Counted from the first letter of the stretch, positions 1 to 9,994 are shown. The stretch: 64,000 nucleotides of DNA from Streptomyces sp. NBC_00433 (GCA_036015235.1 CP107926.1:4184001-4248000), one strand, 5' to 3'. Program-made: numbers and translations. Notes: generated from the letters alone by a model not told the origin.

Positions 1-122
1 GTCCCCTGACGTCGGCCTCCGCCGGGCAGCGCCTGTTCCGCGAGGTGTGCTGAATGCGTGCCGGGCGCCCCGGCCCCGCCGACCGGGACCGGGCGAAGGC
101 GCCCTGGCCAGGGCAAGAAAAA

Positions 123-165
123 GAGCCCCCTGTCGGGTTCGAACCGACGACCTACGCTTTACAAG
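123..165 (-). repeat. Distal att site, tRNA-Thr 3' fragment
   Basis: A perfect 43-base copy of the tRNA-Thr 3' half, from anticodon loop to acceptor end, in the same orientation as the intact gene. Identity stops exactly after ACAAG on the anticodon side. The flank 166-300 resembles the flank of the copy at 12,104, so an attP arm is shared. It marks the far boundary of the island. Confidence 0.85.
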
Positions 166-818
166 TTCCCTCGGGGAGGGGCGCTGACCTGGGACGATCC
201 CAGGTTCGGCCAGCTGACCAGCCAAAAGACCACTTACTGGTTGCCGTCAGTTCGGGTCGCTTTCCACGGCCATGTGTGCTGAATCCGTGCTGCCAGGAGC
301 AAGCCGCCGAACGTCCAGGCCTGCTCACCGGACTGCCCACCGGCCGCTCGGTACACGGCAACTCGCTGAGCCTCCTGCAGGCCGATGTGGCAGAACTGTC
401 GGAGCTCTGTGCCTCTGGCGACTTGGTAGAGGCAAACAAGGCGGCCAGCCGCCTCCTGGCGGACATGGACCTCCCCTTACAGAGGTACACCGAAGCCCTG
501 CGTTTCGACCACATCCGGCTGCCCTTCTGATCGCCGGCACCTACCGAAGGGGGAAGGCCTGGCGCCACAAAGGGTGTCAGGCCCAGCTACGTCTTCGTTT
601 CCCTCAGCTGCCCCGCGCTTCCACCGCAGACGCCGAGGTGAAGTCGCAGGGCGATCCGTCAAGTGCTGGTCTTGGGATACAGGACCGCCCCACCGACGCC
701 TGATATCGCGATATCACCATGGCCATGATGATGTTGGCGTTCCTGCCGCGATGGCCCGGACCCCGCAAAAGGGGGCTCTTCGGACCGGGGCGGTGACCAA
801 GGGCCGCGAACGCGGCGG
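166..818. other. Gene-free island edge
   Basis: No convincing coding region is seen. The first 130 bases are an att-arm sequence that aligns loosely with 12,147-12,285. The open frames here read through the tRNA fragment on one strand or the other and look spurious. The rest shows no recognisable feature until the transposase relic. Confidence 0.5.
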
Positions 819-1001
819 CTCGCGGCCCTGACTGTCGCCGAGGTCCGGCGGCTGGTCAACCTGATCGGCTTGACTCGCATCGCCATCGACCAGGGACTTC
901 GCTGGTCGATCTGGCGGCGCGCTCATCAGGCGGAGGCACGCACGACGGCAGCATTTCCGAAGGCGGCTACAGCTCCAGATGATGCAGATCCAGCCCTGTA
1001 G
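819..1001 (+). pseudogene. Transposase C-terminal relic
   Basis: In the frame starting at 819 the translation includes LTVAEVRRLV, then LRWSIWRRAHQAEART, and stops at 999-1001. This pattern (EVRRL, LRWS-WRR-HQA-AR) is typical of the C-terminus of IS4/IS701-group transposases of actinomycetes. No start and no upstream catalytic region are present in this frame, so it is a decayed fragment. Its end overlaps the 3' end of the convergent antiporter-like gene. Confidence 0.5.
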
Positions 1002-2130
1002 TACCAGAGCGCGGCATCGCCGTGGGGTGGGTGACGAGATTGTTGGACGCCAGGTGCAGCAGGTTCACCACGAGGATCGCAGGCGCGATGACGGCGACAG
1101 CCTTCGGCAGTTGGGGTTCGAGGAACAGGGCCAGAATGATCGCGGTGATTCCGTTCTGCTGGCTGAGGCAGAGCGAGATCCGGTCACGACGGGGGAAGCC
1201 CCAGGTGAGCGCGGAGCCGACGAGGATCTGGGCCGCGAAGGTGGCGCAGCCGAGTACCGCGCCTATGCGGAAGTCCGCGCCCCCGGCGAGTAGTACTCCC
1301 AACAGGAAGGTGGCCGCGAACAGAGCCGCGTTGGTCAGCCGCCCGATCCATGGGCCCAGCGGCGGTCGGAAGAAGAGGGCGGACAGGGCGAGGCCCAGCA
1401 TGAGGAACTGCCAGGTCGCGACGGCGGCCAGCCCGAGCAGGGCGACGATCTGGATCAGTCCGCGCCCGGTGCTGACCGGCGTGCCGACCGGGCCGCGCTT
1501 GCGGATCACCGCCCATACGCCCGCCGCCGCGACCAGCAGCAGCAGATTCCAACTGAGGGTCCGCGCATAGCCCGCGGCACCGGCCAGGGCGCTGTCTGCG
1601 CCGGGAAGGGCCATGGAGCTGATGACGACGACGAGGACAGTGGTGACCGGATCGTCGAAGGACGCCCAGGCGGCGAGCAGTGACTTTGCCCGCGGTGACA
1701 TGTCGCCAGCTTCGAGCATCGCGGAAACCGACAGCGGATCGATCTGGGCCATGGCGACGGCGAGCACCAGGTATTCGGGCTTCCGGCGCAAGAAGACGGT
1801 GAGCACGAGCGCGATGAAGGCCGCCTTGACGACCACGCCGACCGTGATGGCGAAAACGATCCGGTAGACATCGCCTCGCACTTCGGGACGCGAGATCCCC
1901 TGAGCACTTCCGTACAGCCCGACGGCGAGCAGACCGTAGGTCAGATAGGCGTATGCCCCCCCGTCGCCCTGGATGTCCACAGTCAGCCACTGGCCCGCCA
2001 GGCTTCCGACGCCGGCGATCAGTACGGGCAGCAGCAGCGGGCGGAAGACGGCCCGGAGGAAGGCGCGCGGAGAGCCGCTGCGAGGCCTCACGCCCGGAGG
2101 GGCGTAGTACTCCGCTCGTCGCTCAATCAA
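967..2130 (-). CDS. Cation:proton antiporter-like membrane protein
   Basis: A 387-residue polytopic membrane protein with about ten to twelve hydrophobic segments. A segment near residues 125-165 carries AMAQIDPLSVSAMLEAG followed by WASFDDPVTT, reminiscent of the paired acidic core of CPA-type Na+/H+ exchangers. The only plausible start is TTG at 2,130, preceded by GGGGAGAC and overlapping the previous gene's TGA by 8 bases, so translation is probably coupled. It is the last gene of the fxs-type operon. The family call is from general resemblance. A role as membrane effector of the operon is inference. Confidence 0.6.
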   Translation of the reverse strand: MIERRAEYYAPPGVRPRSGSPRAFLRAVFRPLLLPVLIAGVGSLAGQWLTVDIQGDGGAYAYLTYGLLAVGLYGSAQGISRPEVRGDVYRIVFAITVGVVVKAAFIALVLTVFLRRKPEYLVLAVAMAQIDPLSVSAMLEAGDMSPRAKSLLAAWASFDDPVTTVLVVVISSMALPGADSALAGAAGYARTLSWNLLLLVAAAGVWAVIRKRGPVGTPVSTGRGLIQIVALLGLAAVATWQFLMLGLALSALFFRPPLGPWIGRLTNAALFAATFLLGVLLAGGADFRIGAVLGCATFAAQILVGSALTWGFPRRDRISLCLSQQNGITAIILALFLEPQLPKAVAVIAPAILVVNLLHLASNNLVTHPTAMPRSGTTGLDLHHLEL

Positions 2131-3169
2131 GTCTCCCCAGCTCCCGGCCCAGTTGACCCAGCCGCCGGTCCGCTGCGGCGACCCTCGTCTGGTCGAGGGT
2201 GACGCCCACCAGATGCCCGCCGCCGGACAGCGCGTGGAAATACAGTGCGCCCTGCTCCACGTCGAGGACCACCTGCTGAAGCCTTCCCCGCATAATCCCG
2301 CGCAGGGATACGTTCATGCGCCGGATCACGCCCGGCAGCAAGTGCCCCATTCTGCCGTATTTATCGCGCCGCTGCTCCGGCGTCTGGCCCCGGAAGAATT
2401 TCTCCATCCCAGGGCGCTCGAAGATGTCCACGGTGCAAGTCGGAATCAAACTGTCAGCATCGTAATAAGCGACATAGTGCAGTCCGGTCACATCCATGAC
2501 CTCTTCGATGGCGCTACGCTTTGGGTCGGAAATGGTCACCCCGGGCGCATCATGGCGGTATATTATATCGGAATTACCAATGGTCGCCGCGCCTCCGCCG
2601 ACGACACTCGTATCCGCCCCCTGACTGCTGAGCCATGAGCCATAATCCAATTCACTGTAATGCACTTCCGACCGGATCTCGTTCACGCATTCGGCCATTT
2701 TGGCATCCAGCGAATCCAGATCCTCCAGAGCCGATGTGGCTCCGTAGAGATGGAATCCCGGCTCAACCATGAAGTAGAGGACCGCACCCGTCGGCACGCG
2801 CAGGATCGTGCGGATCAGCATCCCGGTGCGCAGATCCGCAAAATCGGGCTCAAGATCTTCGAGTACGTAGTAGAGCTGCCGCCCCGCCCTCTCATGCAAC
2901 GCTGACGTTCCACCTGCAGGTGCGCTGCCAACGTCTTCGGCGGCGGCGGCGTCGTGGTCGGGGTCGGGGTCGGGGTCGTCAGCATCGGCATCGGCATAAA
3001 GAACGACCTTCGACACGTCACGGTCGAAGAACACAATGTGCGCCAGCCCATTCGGCTTCAGTAATCTCTCTCTGAGGCGTCTGGCGATGTCCCTCATCGG
3101 CGAACTTTCTCCGTCAGGAAAGCGCACCATATTGTCCGCCTCTCTCTCACTCCTCGCGGACTCAGACAC
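2123..3169 (-). CDS. Unknown protein with two roadblock/LC7-like halves
   Basis: A 348-residue protein I do not recognise. Two halves align with each other: GLAHIVFFDRD near residue 41 matches GLHYVAYYDAD near residue 226, and VLYFMVEPGFHLYGATSAL matches ALYFHALSGGGHLVGVTL. Each half ends in a helix-forming stretch of the type seen after the last strand of roadblock/LC7 (MglB-like) folds. An acidic Asp-Pro linker (residues about 60-75) lies in the first half. GTG start at 3,169, with GGAGG six bases upstream, overlaps the fxsT stop by 8 bases. The middle is AT-rich for this genome, with a TATATTATATC stretch near 2,560. Confidence 0.6.
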   Translation of the reverse strand: MSESARSEREADNMVRFPDGESSPMRDIARRLRERLLKPNGLAHIVFFDRDVSKVVLYADADADDPDPDPDHDAAAAEDVGSAPAGGTSALHERAGRQLYYVLEDLEPDFADLRTGMLIRTILRVPTGAVLYFMVEPGFHLYGATSALEDLDSLDAKMAECVNEIRSEVHYSELDYGSWLSSQGADTSVVGGGAATIGNSDIIYRHDAPGVTISDPKRSAIEEVMDVTGLHYVAYYDADSLIPTCTVDIFERPGMEKFFRGQTPEQRRDKYGRMGHLLPGVIRRMNVSLRGIMRGRLQQVVLDVEQGALYFHALSGGGHLVGVTLDQTRVAAADRRLGQLGRELGRLD

Positions 3170-6100
3170 CCCACACCTCCAGGTCAGCTCCGATTTTGCG
3201 GTAGGGATCCGCGAGGAGGGCGGTGGCGAGTCGGTGGCCGTCGATGAAGGTCACGGGCACATGGCGCGCCAGAGTGTCCCGCAAATCCTCAGCGCGCTGT
3301 TCGTTTGAGGCGGCGGAATTGGCCATCGCCGTCAGCGTGATCGGGTGCTGCGATCCCCATCCCTGGATCTGGCCGCAGCCTTCCAAGATCACCTCGTCCT
3401 CCGTGGTGCGCTCGTATTCGAGACCCTGTTCCAGTTCCGTGGCGCAATTGTTGCGATTCATCCTCGCGACCAGGGTGTAGCGGTGGTCGGCACCGAAGAC
3501 TTCCTTCAGCTGGTGAACGGCCTTGTTCGCCTGCTTGATCGCCTCATCCGGCCGGCCGCTGTCGAGCAGGTAGAGCGCGAGGTTGCTTCGGCAGATGGCG
3601 GTGAAGGGGTGGTCGCGGCCGAACACCGCCTCATAGTGGCCGAGCGCCCCTTGCGCGTAATCGGCCGCGTCGCCGGGCCGCTCCAAGGCGTGCAGACCCG
3701 CGGCGACGGCAAGGCGACATGACATGGTGCGCGGCTGTCGGTCCCCCCACTGCCGTTTGAACGCGATGTGCGTGTCCTGGAGCAACTCCAGGCCGCTCGT
3801 CGCCTCGCCCGTCCGGACCATGGTCATTCCCAGGCTCTGCAGCGTCCACAGCGTCAAGTGGGAGTCGGCGCCCAGGAGTCTGCGCAGGTGGTTCCTGGCC
3901 AGTTCCAGGTGCTCGCGGGAGCTGTCGAGCTTCCCCGCTTCCCGGTAGTAGGTGCCGATTCTGGCGTACGACCGCCAGGTCTGCGCGTTGTCCACCCCCA
4001 GCAGTTGCCGGCGGATGTTGAAGGTGGACTGATCCTGGCGCACGGCGCTCTCGGCCGACTCCATGTAGAACTTCGAGAGCGCGAGGTTGCCGGACGCACT
4101 GAGCGTCTCGTTGTTCTCCTTGGTGATGGCGCGGCTCAAGCCGGAATAGGACCGCTGGTCCTCCTCGAACGCCTCCTGAAACTTGCCGACCGCGCGTAGG
4201 TCCGCCGCGTAGCCGCGCCCGTCCAGCAGGGCGTACGTGTCCCTTTTGTCGCGCTGCCGCTGCACCATCGTGGCGTGCCTGCTGAGCGTGAGCGCTTGCT
4301 GGTACTCGCCGAGCATCCTGTGGGCCGCGCCCAGTTGCGACTCCATGCGCAGCACCGACGTGTGATCCTCGTCGAGGGTCTCGCGCCACTTCGTCAGAAC
4401 GCCGGTGCCCAGCTCGCACGCCTCCCTCCACCGCCCTGTGAACCAGCGATAGCGGACCTGGCTCACCAGCCAGTCCCGTACCTTCGGATCCTCGCTCTCC
4501 GGCGCCTGGGACACAAGCACGTGCTTGTCGAGCTCGTCGAAGGTGTCCCAGTGGGTCCGCTCGTCGCGTTCGAGGTCGGTGGGCACCATCGAGGCCAGGA
4601 CGCCGAGGGCCTCGGCGCGAGTCCTCTCCCGCTCCTCCTGCGTCATCCAGGCGCGCACCAGGTCCTGCACCACCCGGTGGATCTTCAGCATCTTGCCCGT
4701 CGGGTCCAGGACGGCGAGGGCCGGCAACGTCAGTTCCTTCAGTACGGCCCGCAGCCGGATGGCGTCGTGCAGGGCGGGTTCCTGCTCGGCGAGCAGAGCC
4801 AGCATTCCCGGCGACTGGACGACCTTCATGCCCACGCCGTCCTGGGACATGAAGGAGCAGAGGTCCAGCAGCTTCGCCGCCGCGGGTGACCGTTCCCGCA
4901 GAGTGCGGTACGGCCCCCCATAGACATCGCTGAACACCTGGTATTCGGGTGGCAGTCCGTTGACAGGCAACGCTGTGCCGCTGCCCAGATCGCGAAGGTA
5001 GTCCTCCATGGGCTGGGGCAGCGCGTTGAGGGCTGCCGCGGCTGCCTCCTCGAAGAGCGGGAGGTGGCCCGCACGAGTGGCGAGGAGGCACAGATCCGTG
5101 TCGCTGTAGGAGGGCAACAACTGGCTGAGCAGGTCGAGGCTCTCCTCGGGTGTGAACACATCGACCACGTGCGTGTTGTCGTACTGCGACCAACTGGGAC
5201 TGCTGCGCGAGGTGATCAGGACATGGCCGGTGCCGCCGGTGGGGATGAAGGGATCGACGGCTTCCGGGCTTTCTGCCCCATCGAACACGAGCAGCCAGCG
5301 GGGGCAGTGCCGGCCCAGCCGCAGGTCCTCCAGCAACGTCTCCCGGTCCTCACCGGTTCTGGAGCCCGGGGACCGCTTGTTGGCCTCCGCGTTGACCGCC
5401 TTCGCCAGTGCGGTGAGCGATGCCGTGATGGTGCTCGGCTCCGAGGCGGGGATCCACCACACCAGGTCGTACTCGGAGGCGAAGCGGTACGCGTACTCCA
5501 GTGCGATCCTCTGCTTGCCCACGCCCATGGGTCCGGTGAGCACCTGCGGAATCGACCGATTCGCCGCTCCGGAATGGAATCCCTGTCGCAGCGCCCTCAT
5601 GATCGGCACACGCGGGGTGAACACGGTGCCGGGATGGGGTACCTGCCAGACGTCGGGCCGTCGGGCGGGGAAGCGCGGACCGTCCAAGGAGAACGGCTGC
5701 GCCTCACTCGCGTCGCGCAGTCCGAAGCGCTTCAGCAATGCGCTGCGGGCTCCCGACTCGCTCAGGTTGGTGAGGTTCGCGGGGTTCGGCAGGTCGTCGT
5801 CCTGTGACGGCAGCGGGGCCTCGCTCACCCGCAGGGCGATGATCTGCGGCGTCTCGACGTTGCCGACTCGCGCCCCCGCTATGATGCGCTCGACCTCCTG
5901 GCCCACCGGGCTGCTGTGGAGCTGTGGCGAAAGCAGGAGGAGCAGGTAGTCGCTGTCGGGGAGGTCCTCGTTCACCTGCGGATAAACGATCTTGAAGCCC
6001 GCCGGGGTGAGTTGGGCGCTGATCCAGGCGGCCCACAACTGATCGTCCGGGGCATGCAGCATGGTGACGGTCTGCGGATTGGTGGACCTGACAGCAAGAT

Positions 6101-7079
6101 ACTTGCGGCTGTACAGCTTGCGCTCAGCGGCGGAGACCGGCTTGAAGCCGCCGACCTCACCGCCGGTGATACGGCTGGCGAAGCGTACGTACTGTTCGAG
6201 AACGGTGTGCGCGTGCCGCGGATTCTCCTCCATCACGGCGAGTTCCTCACCGTAGGCGAAGTAGGCACGGTAGGGGATCTGTACCTCGCCCCAGTAGGCG
6301 TCGAGTTCGTCCTCGTCGTCGATGCCGAGGAACGGGTCGAGGACGCGCCGGGCCTCCCCCATAGCGCGGTCGAGCCGTTCCTTCTCCGCCGCGTCGATCC
6401 GCATGGGCAGCGTGTGAAGCTCGATCGGCCTGGAGTGGCGCGTGATGAGCTGGGCGATCCTGCCCGAGCCTTCGATGGCCTGCCGGTTCATGGCCAGACC
6501 GACGACCACCGTGTCGGGAAGCACGAGAGTGCAGATCCCTGCCCCGTCGGAGAAGCCGGTACGACTGTCGATCAGGATGTAGTCGTAGTCGCTGTCCCGC
6601 ATGCGGGCACGGAGCGCTTCGAGGAACTCCAGCCCTTCTTCGCTGGTCTGGAACCGGCCCCAGTCGAAGTCGTGCAGCCTGTTCGCGTAACCCTCGTCCA
6701 ACCGGCCGGGGCCGATGTAGTCCAGTCGCCCGCACTCCGGGAAGGAGTAGTTGATCCCCACCCGATAGCGCTCGAAGTTGGTGTGCTCCGCGTGCAGTTC
6801 ACGCAGGTCCTCCGGGGCGTTCTCGCTGTCGTTGGCCGCCTCGGCGAAGGCCGAGAACATGTCGAGGATTCCAACTCCGTACCGGAGGTCGGGAGTCGGG
6901 AGGAACTCCTGGTAGTACAGATGGAGTCCGGGCGCCTCCAGATCCCAGTCGACGACCAGCACGGACTTCCCGGCACTGGCCATGATCCAGGCGGTGTTGG
7001 CCAGCGCCATGGTCCGGCCTGAGCCGCCTTTGAAGGAATAGAAAGTGATGATCTTCGCCTGATGACTCGACGTGCTCAT
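3162..7079 (-). CDS. fxsT: FxsT-type MinD-like ATPase/TIR-like/NB-ARC/TPR protein
   Basis: A protein of 1,305 residues from the ATG at 7,079, which overlaps the fxsC stop as ATGA. Residues 12-30 hold a deviant Walker A (YSFKGGSGRTMALAN), followed by DWDLEAPGL and ILIDSRTGFSDGAG, as in ParA/MinD-like ATPases. A TIR-like region follows at about 335-440 (HAPDDQLWAAWISAQL, LLLLLSPQLHSS). Then comes an NB-ARC/STAND NTPase with P-loop GPMGVGKQR and Walker B WLLVFDG (about 510-720), a winged-helix-like part, and TPR repeats of about 42 residues to the end. This order matches the FxSxx-COOH system TPR protein. A longer frame to 7,337 only runs through fxsC. Probably a cytoplasmic sensor or scaffold. 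Confidence 0.85.
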   Translation of the reverse strand: MSTSSHQAKIITFYSFKGGSGRTMALANTAWIMASAGKSVLVVDWDLEAPGLHLYYQEFLPTPDLRYGVGILDMFSAFAEAANDSENAPEDLRELHAEHTNFERYRVGINYSFPECGRLDYIGPGRLDEGYANRLHDFDWGRFQTSEEGLEFLEALRARMRDSDYDYILIDSRTGFSDGAGICTLVLPDTVVVGLAMNRQAIEGSGRIAQLITRHSRPIELHTLPMRIDAAEKERLDRAMGEARRVLDPFLGIDDEDELDAYWGEVQIPYRAYFAYGEELAVMEENPRHAHTVLEQYVRFASRITGGEVGGFKPVSAAERKLYSRKYLAVRSTNPQTVTMLHAPDDQLWAAWISAQLTPAGFKIVYPQVNEDLPDSDYLLLLLSPQLHSSPVGQEVERIIAGARVGNVETPQIIALRVSEAPLPSQDDDLPNPANLTNLSESGARSALLKRFGLRDASEAQPFSLDGPRFPARRPDVWQVPHPGTVFTPRVPIMRALRQGFHSGAANRSIPQVLTGPMGVGKQRIALEYAYRFASEYDLVWWIPASEPSTITASLTALAKAVNAEANKRSPGSRTGEDRETLLEDLRLGRHCPRWLLVFDGAESPEAVDPFIPTGGTGHVLITSRSSPSWSQYDNTHVVDVFTPEESLDLLSQLLPSYSDTDLCLLATRAGHLPLFEEAAAAALNALPQPMEDYLRDLGSGTALPVNGLPPEYQVFSDVYGGPYRTLRERSPAAAKLLDLCSFMSQDGVGMKVVQSPGMLALLAEQEPALHDAIRLRAVLKELTLPALAVLDPTGKMLKIHRVVQDLVRAWMTQEERERTRAEALGVLASMVPTDLERDERTHWDTFDELDKHVLVSQAPESEDPKVRDWLVSQVRYRWFTGRWREACELGTGVLTKWRETLDEDHTSVLRMESQLGAAHRMLGEYQQALTLSRHATMVQRQRDKRDTYALLDGRGYAADLRAVGKFQEAFEEDQRSYSGLSRAITKENNETLSASGNLALSKFYMESAESAVRQDQSTFNIRRQLLGVDNAQTWRSYARIGTYYREAGKLDSSREHLELARNHLRRLLGADSHLTLWTLQSLGMTMVRTGEATSGLELLQDTHIAFKRQWGDRQPRTMSCRLAVAAGLHALERPGDAADYAQGALGHYEAVFGRDHPFTAICRSNLALYLLDSGRPDEAIKQANKAVHQLKEVFGADHRYTLVARMNRNNCATELEQGLEYERTTEDEVILEGCGQIQGWGSQHPITLTAMANSAASNEQRAEDLRDTLARHVPVTFIDGHRLATALLADPYRKIGADLEVWGV

Positions 7080-8416
7080 CCCCCGCCCCACAGTCCTCCG
7101 GAAACCCCGCTCAGCAGGGGAGGCCACGGGCCGTCGCCTCGCTTGATCCAGCTGGCCCGCTCCTGACGCCGGCGGGTGAGCTGCTCGGAAGGGCTCTCCC
7201 GGAAATGCTCTCCCGGGGGCGGCCACGCGCCCAGCCGCGACTGCCCGTCCGCGACGGTATCGGCCAGTACCCCGGCCACGGTGTGTGCGAGTGACTGGGC
7301 TGTGCCTGCCTCGTGCTTCGGCACGCCCAGGGCCCATACTGGGGTGCGCGACAGGCTTTCACGCAGCCGGCCGGCATTCAACCAGGTCTCCTCGTCCTGG
7401 CGGGACAGCACCACGACGACGGCGAGGACGCAGGGCGCCGATTGCGCCAACCGGTCCCACAACGCGGGGACCGTGGCCGAACTCGCCGTCCACGGATCGA
7501 TCAGGACCAGCAGGCCGCGACGCTCGTCGGCGCCGGGACATCCGCCCGTCACCCCTTCGTCGGGTGATACGACGGCCCCCGGTTCAATGTCGTAGTACCG
7601 CAGCACCCGGTTCACGACCGAGACCGCGGTCTCGTCCGTCTCGGGTAAGAAGGGACGCCACTGCGCGGGCGTGGACCCGTAGGTCGCCACAGACGAGCGC
7701 ACCGGTTCCATCGTGGTCCGATCACCAGCGACCACTATGACGACGACCTCGCGAGCGGGCTGCGCCGCGAGTACGGGGCGACCGGGTGCCGTGCGGGGTG
7801 GAGGCGATCGGTCAGGGGCGACGGACACCCGCTCATGCGGAACCGGCCGGCCGGGGCCGAACCGGAGGGGCACCGTACGGCTCGCGGACTCGCTCATCGG
7901 TACCAGCGGTTCGGCCGCCGCCCGGATCAGACTCCGCGCCACCTGGCGGACGAGCGCGCGGTATACGTCTGCGGCCTGCGGATCCCGCTGGAGTTCGAGC
8001 GCTCCGGGCCCCTGATAACCGTATCGCGAGTCATCGTTGATGATCACTCCGGTATTGGCGACCACTTGGGGCAGTGCCAGGCCCTCCGGCCGCCAGAGGA
8101 CTCCGACCAGCGACGGGGGTGCCTCCCCGGTCTGCCGCTCCCGACGGTCCATTCGCTCCCGGAACACCGACCACTCCGAGGCGCATTGGGCGTCCGTCAG
8201 GTAGTCCGGCGAGTAGAGCACCAGCATGGATCGGCAGTTCAGCACGTCGGCATCGGGCACAGCGGCAGGCTCCGCGTACTTGAGCCGGCCATCGGCGGCC
8301 GAACCCGAGCCCGCCAGGCTGTAGATCTCGTTCTGCACGTCGAAGTGGAACCGTTGGACCGGGCCTCTGTCTCCGGTCGAACTGGCATAGCTGGTGTAGA
8401 ATAATGGCCTCACCAC
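7076..8416 (-). CDS. fxsC: FxsC-type TIR-like protein
   Basis: 446 residues from the GTG at 8,416 (a second GTG is at 8,413), preceded by GGGGAGG. The N-terminus VVRPLFYTSYASS, then FHFDVQNEIY, and the segment SMLVLYSPDYLTDAQCASEW with SVFRERMDRRE are characteristic of the TIR-like FxsC proteins found beside FxsB maturases. A second domain (from about residue 220) alternates hydrophobic strands and helices and ends in a Trp-rich, Arg-rich tail. It overlaps fxsT by 4 bases. The catalytic activity, NADase or otherwise, cannot be read from sequence alone. Confidence 0.8.
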   Translation of the reverse strand: MVRPLFYTSYASSTGDRGPVQRFHFDVQNEIYSLAGSGSAADGRLKYAEPAAVPDADVLNCRSMLVLYSPDYLTDAQCASEWSVFRERMDRRERQTGEAPPSLVGVLWRPEGLALPQVVANTGVIINDDSRYGYQGPGALELQRDPQAADVYRALVRQVARSLIRAAAEPLVPMSESASRTVPLRFGPGRPVPHERVSVAPDRSPPPRTAPGRPVLAAQPAREVVVIVVAGDRTTMEPVRSSVATYGSTPAQWRPFLPETDETAVSVVNRVLRYYDIEPGAVVSPDEGVTGGCPGADERRGLLVLIDPWTASSATVPALWDRLAQSAPCVLAVVVVLSRQDEETWLNAGRLRESLSRTPVWALGVPKHEAGTAQSLAHTVAGVLADTVADGQSRLGAWPPPGEHFRESPSEQLTRRRQERASWIKRGDGPWPPLLSGVSGGLWGGG

Positions 8417-8668
8417 ACCCCCAAGGGCCTCCCCGAACCGCTCACTACCGGTCTGTTCTGTCGACCCATCGCGGCGGCACCACCAGCACGGCCTGCGAAG
8501 ATCACACGCCGAAGCAACGGCCGGTTTCCCCGGCGCTGCCACGTTTCAAGTCTAATGTGATATCCCCCAAGCGCGCCTTGAAAACACGTCATTTGACTGT
8601 GGCTCATCCGAATGAGCGATCCGCAGCCGCTGACCACCGGGTCCGGTGCCGCCGCCTCGCACTATCGA

Positions 8669-9994
8669 TCAATTGCCCAGCCTGGCACGGATGTGCCCGA
8701 TCAGTGTGAAGAGATCACGACAGTAGACCGAGGGGTTGGCGAAGCCTCGCCCTCGACCATGGCGGTGAGCGCGCGTTCCACCTCCGCAGATGCCCACCAC
8801 CGGGCACTGGCGGCACGCGTCACACAGGGTCTGAGGTCCGTATTCCGGTGCTTCCGGAAGCGCGAGCACCGCATCGAAGGAATGGCCGAATACGTCGCTG
8901 TGAGAGTCGGCCGCGCCGTCGGCGACCGCCTTCAACGAGTCCGTCCACCCGATCGTGCCGTCCGACTCGACCACCACGGCTGCGGCCGGCAGCGCGCCCA
9001 CGGACTCGCTGCCACCGCTCGCACCGCCCGTAAGGCACAGCGCGATGATCGCGTCGAAGAGTCTCACGCGCACCGGCCGGCCATCCAGCCGCCACCGGTC
9101 AAAGACCGCTGCGAGCCAGTCGCCGTACGGGGCGTCCGTACCGCCGCCGCCTGGCGCGGGGTGATCCCAGGTGGCCTGTGGCAGCAGGAAATCGATTGCG
9201 GGCGGGCGGTGGGCGACGAGGGCATCGTAGGTGCGCACCGGATCGTTCGCCGTGTCCACGGTGCACAGCAGGCCGTCGAACAGCGTTCTGTAGCGCGGGA
9301 GTTCGAGCAACGTCAGGGCTTGCCGAGTGCCGGTCCAACTACTGGTACGAGCGGTTGCGGGGGCGTCCGGACGCCGCCGGCGGTGCCGGTGCCGGTCCTG
9401 CGCCTCACGGTCGCCGTCAAGGCTGACGCCCACGTGGATGTCGTGCCGAAGCAGGACGTCCAGCAGGGCCTCGTCGACGAGGAGCCCGTTGCTCTGCATG
9501 ACCAACTGGACCCGCCCGCCGGCTTCGCCGACCGCACACCGCACGGACCGCGCGAAACCGGCGATGACGTCCGCGCCGGCGAGCAGCGGCTCACCCCCGT
9601 GCAGGATGACGCGCGCTACGGGCAGCCGGTGACGGCTCACGTGCTCGGCGATCCTGACGATCAGTTGCTCTCTGACGGCCGCCGGCATGGTCTGCGGACG
9701 GCCGCGCCAGCCTGTGTCCCGTAATTCGTAGATGTAGCAATAGTCGCAAGCAAGATTGCACCGGCTGTGCAGCTTGACGACGAATTGGTCAAAGGCGCCG
9801 AGCGTCACCCCGCCGACCGAGCCGGGTAATACCCGTGGCATCGGCCACGATCCGGCGGGAGGAGTGCACATCTCAAAGGTCGGCCCCAACTCTCGATGGC
9901 GTACCCCCGTATGCGACGCCCCGCCGACCAGCGTGCTGACGGCGGCAGATGCCATGGCAAACGCCGGTAACGGATGCTTGCGCGACCGCTCCAC
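8669..9994 (-). CDS. fxsB: FxsB-type radical SAM/SPASM peptide maturase
   Basis: 441 residues. The radical-SAM motif C79-x3-C83-x2-C86 lies in LHSRCNLACDYCYIYEL. It is followed by VILHGGEPLLAG and a C-terminal SPASM-like cluster (CDACRQCPVVGICGGG, then NPSVYCRDL). These are hallmarks of FxsB, which forms cyclophane cross-links in precursors ending FxSxx. GTG start after a G-rich site GGGGGGG. The first 68 residues are not part of the SAM core, and the ATG at 9,841 is an alternative start. I looked for an FxSxx-ending ORF in 9,995-10,135 and 8,417-8,668 on both strands and found none, so substrate identity is open. Confidence 0.85.
   Translation of the reverse strand: MERSRKHPLPAFAMASAAVSTLVGGASHTGVRHRELGPTFEMCTPPAGSWPMPRVLPGSVGGVTLGAFDQFVVKLHSRCNLACDYCYIYELRDTGWRGRPQTMPAAVREQLIVRIAEHVSRHRLPVARVILHGGEPLLAGADVIAGFARSVRCAVGEAGGRVQLVMQSNGLLVDEALLDVLLRHDIHVGVSLDGDREAQDRHRHRRRRPDAPATARTSSWTGTRQALTLLELPRYRTLFDGLLCTVDTANDPVRTYDALVAHRPPAIDFLLPQATWDHPAPGGGGTDAPYGDWLAAVFDRWRLDGRPVRVRLFDAIIALCLTGGASGGSESVGALPAAAVVVESDGTIGWTDSLKAVADGAADSHSDVFGHSFDAVLALPEAPEYGPQTLCDACRQCPVVGICGGGTRAHRHGRGRGFANPSVYCRDLFTLIGHIRARLGN

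Noticed and set aside
54..530. A 158-codon frame starting near the left edge
   Set aside because: It runs through the tRNA-Thr fragment (the translated PVGFEPTTYALQ is tRNA sequence) and has no ribosome site. Spurious.
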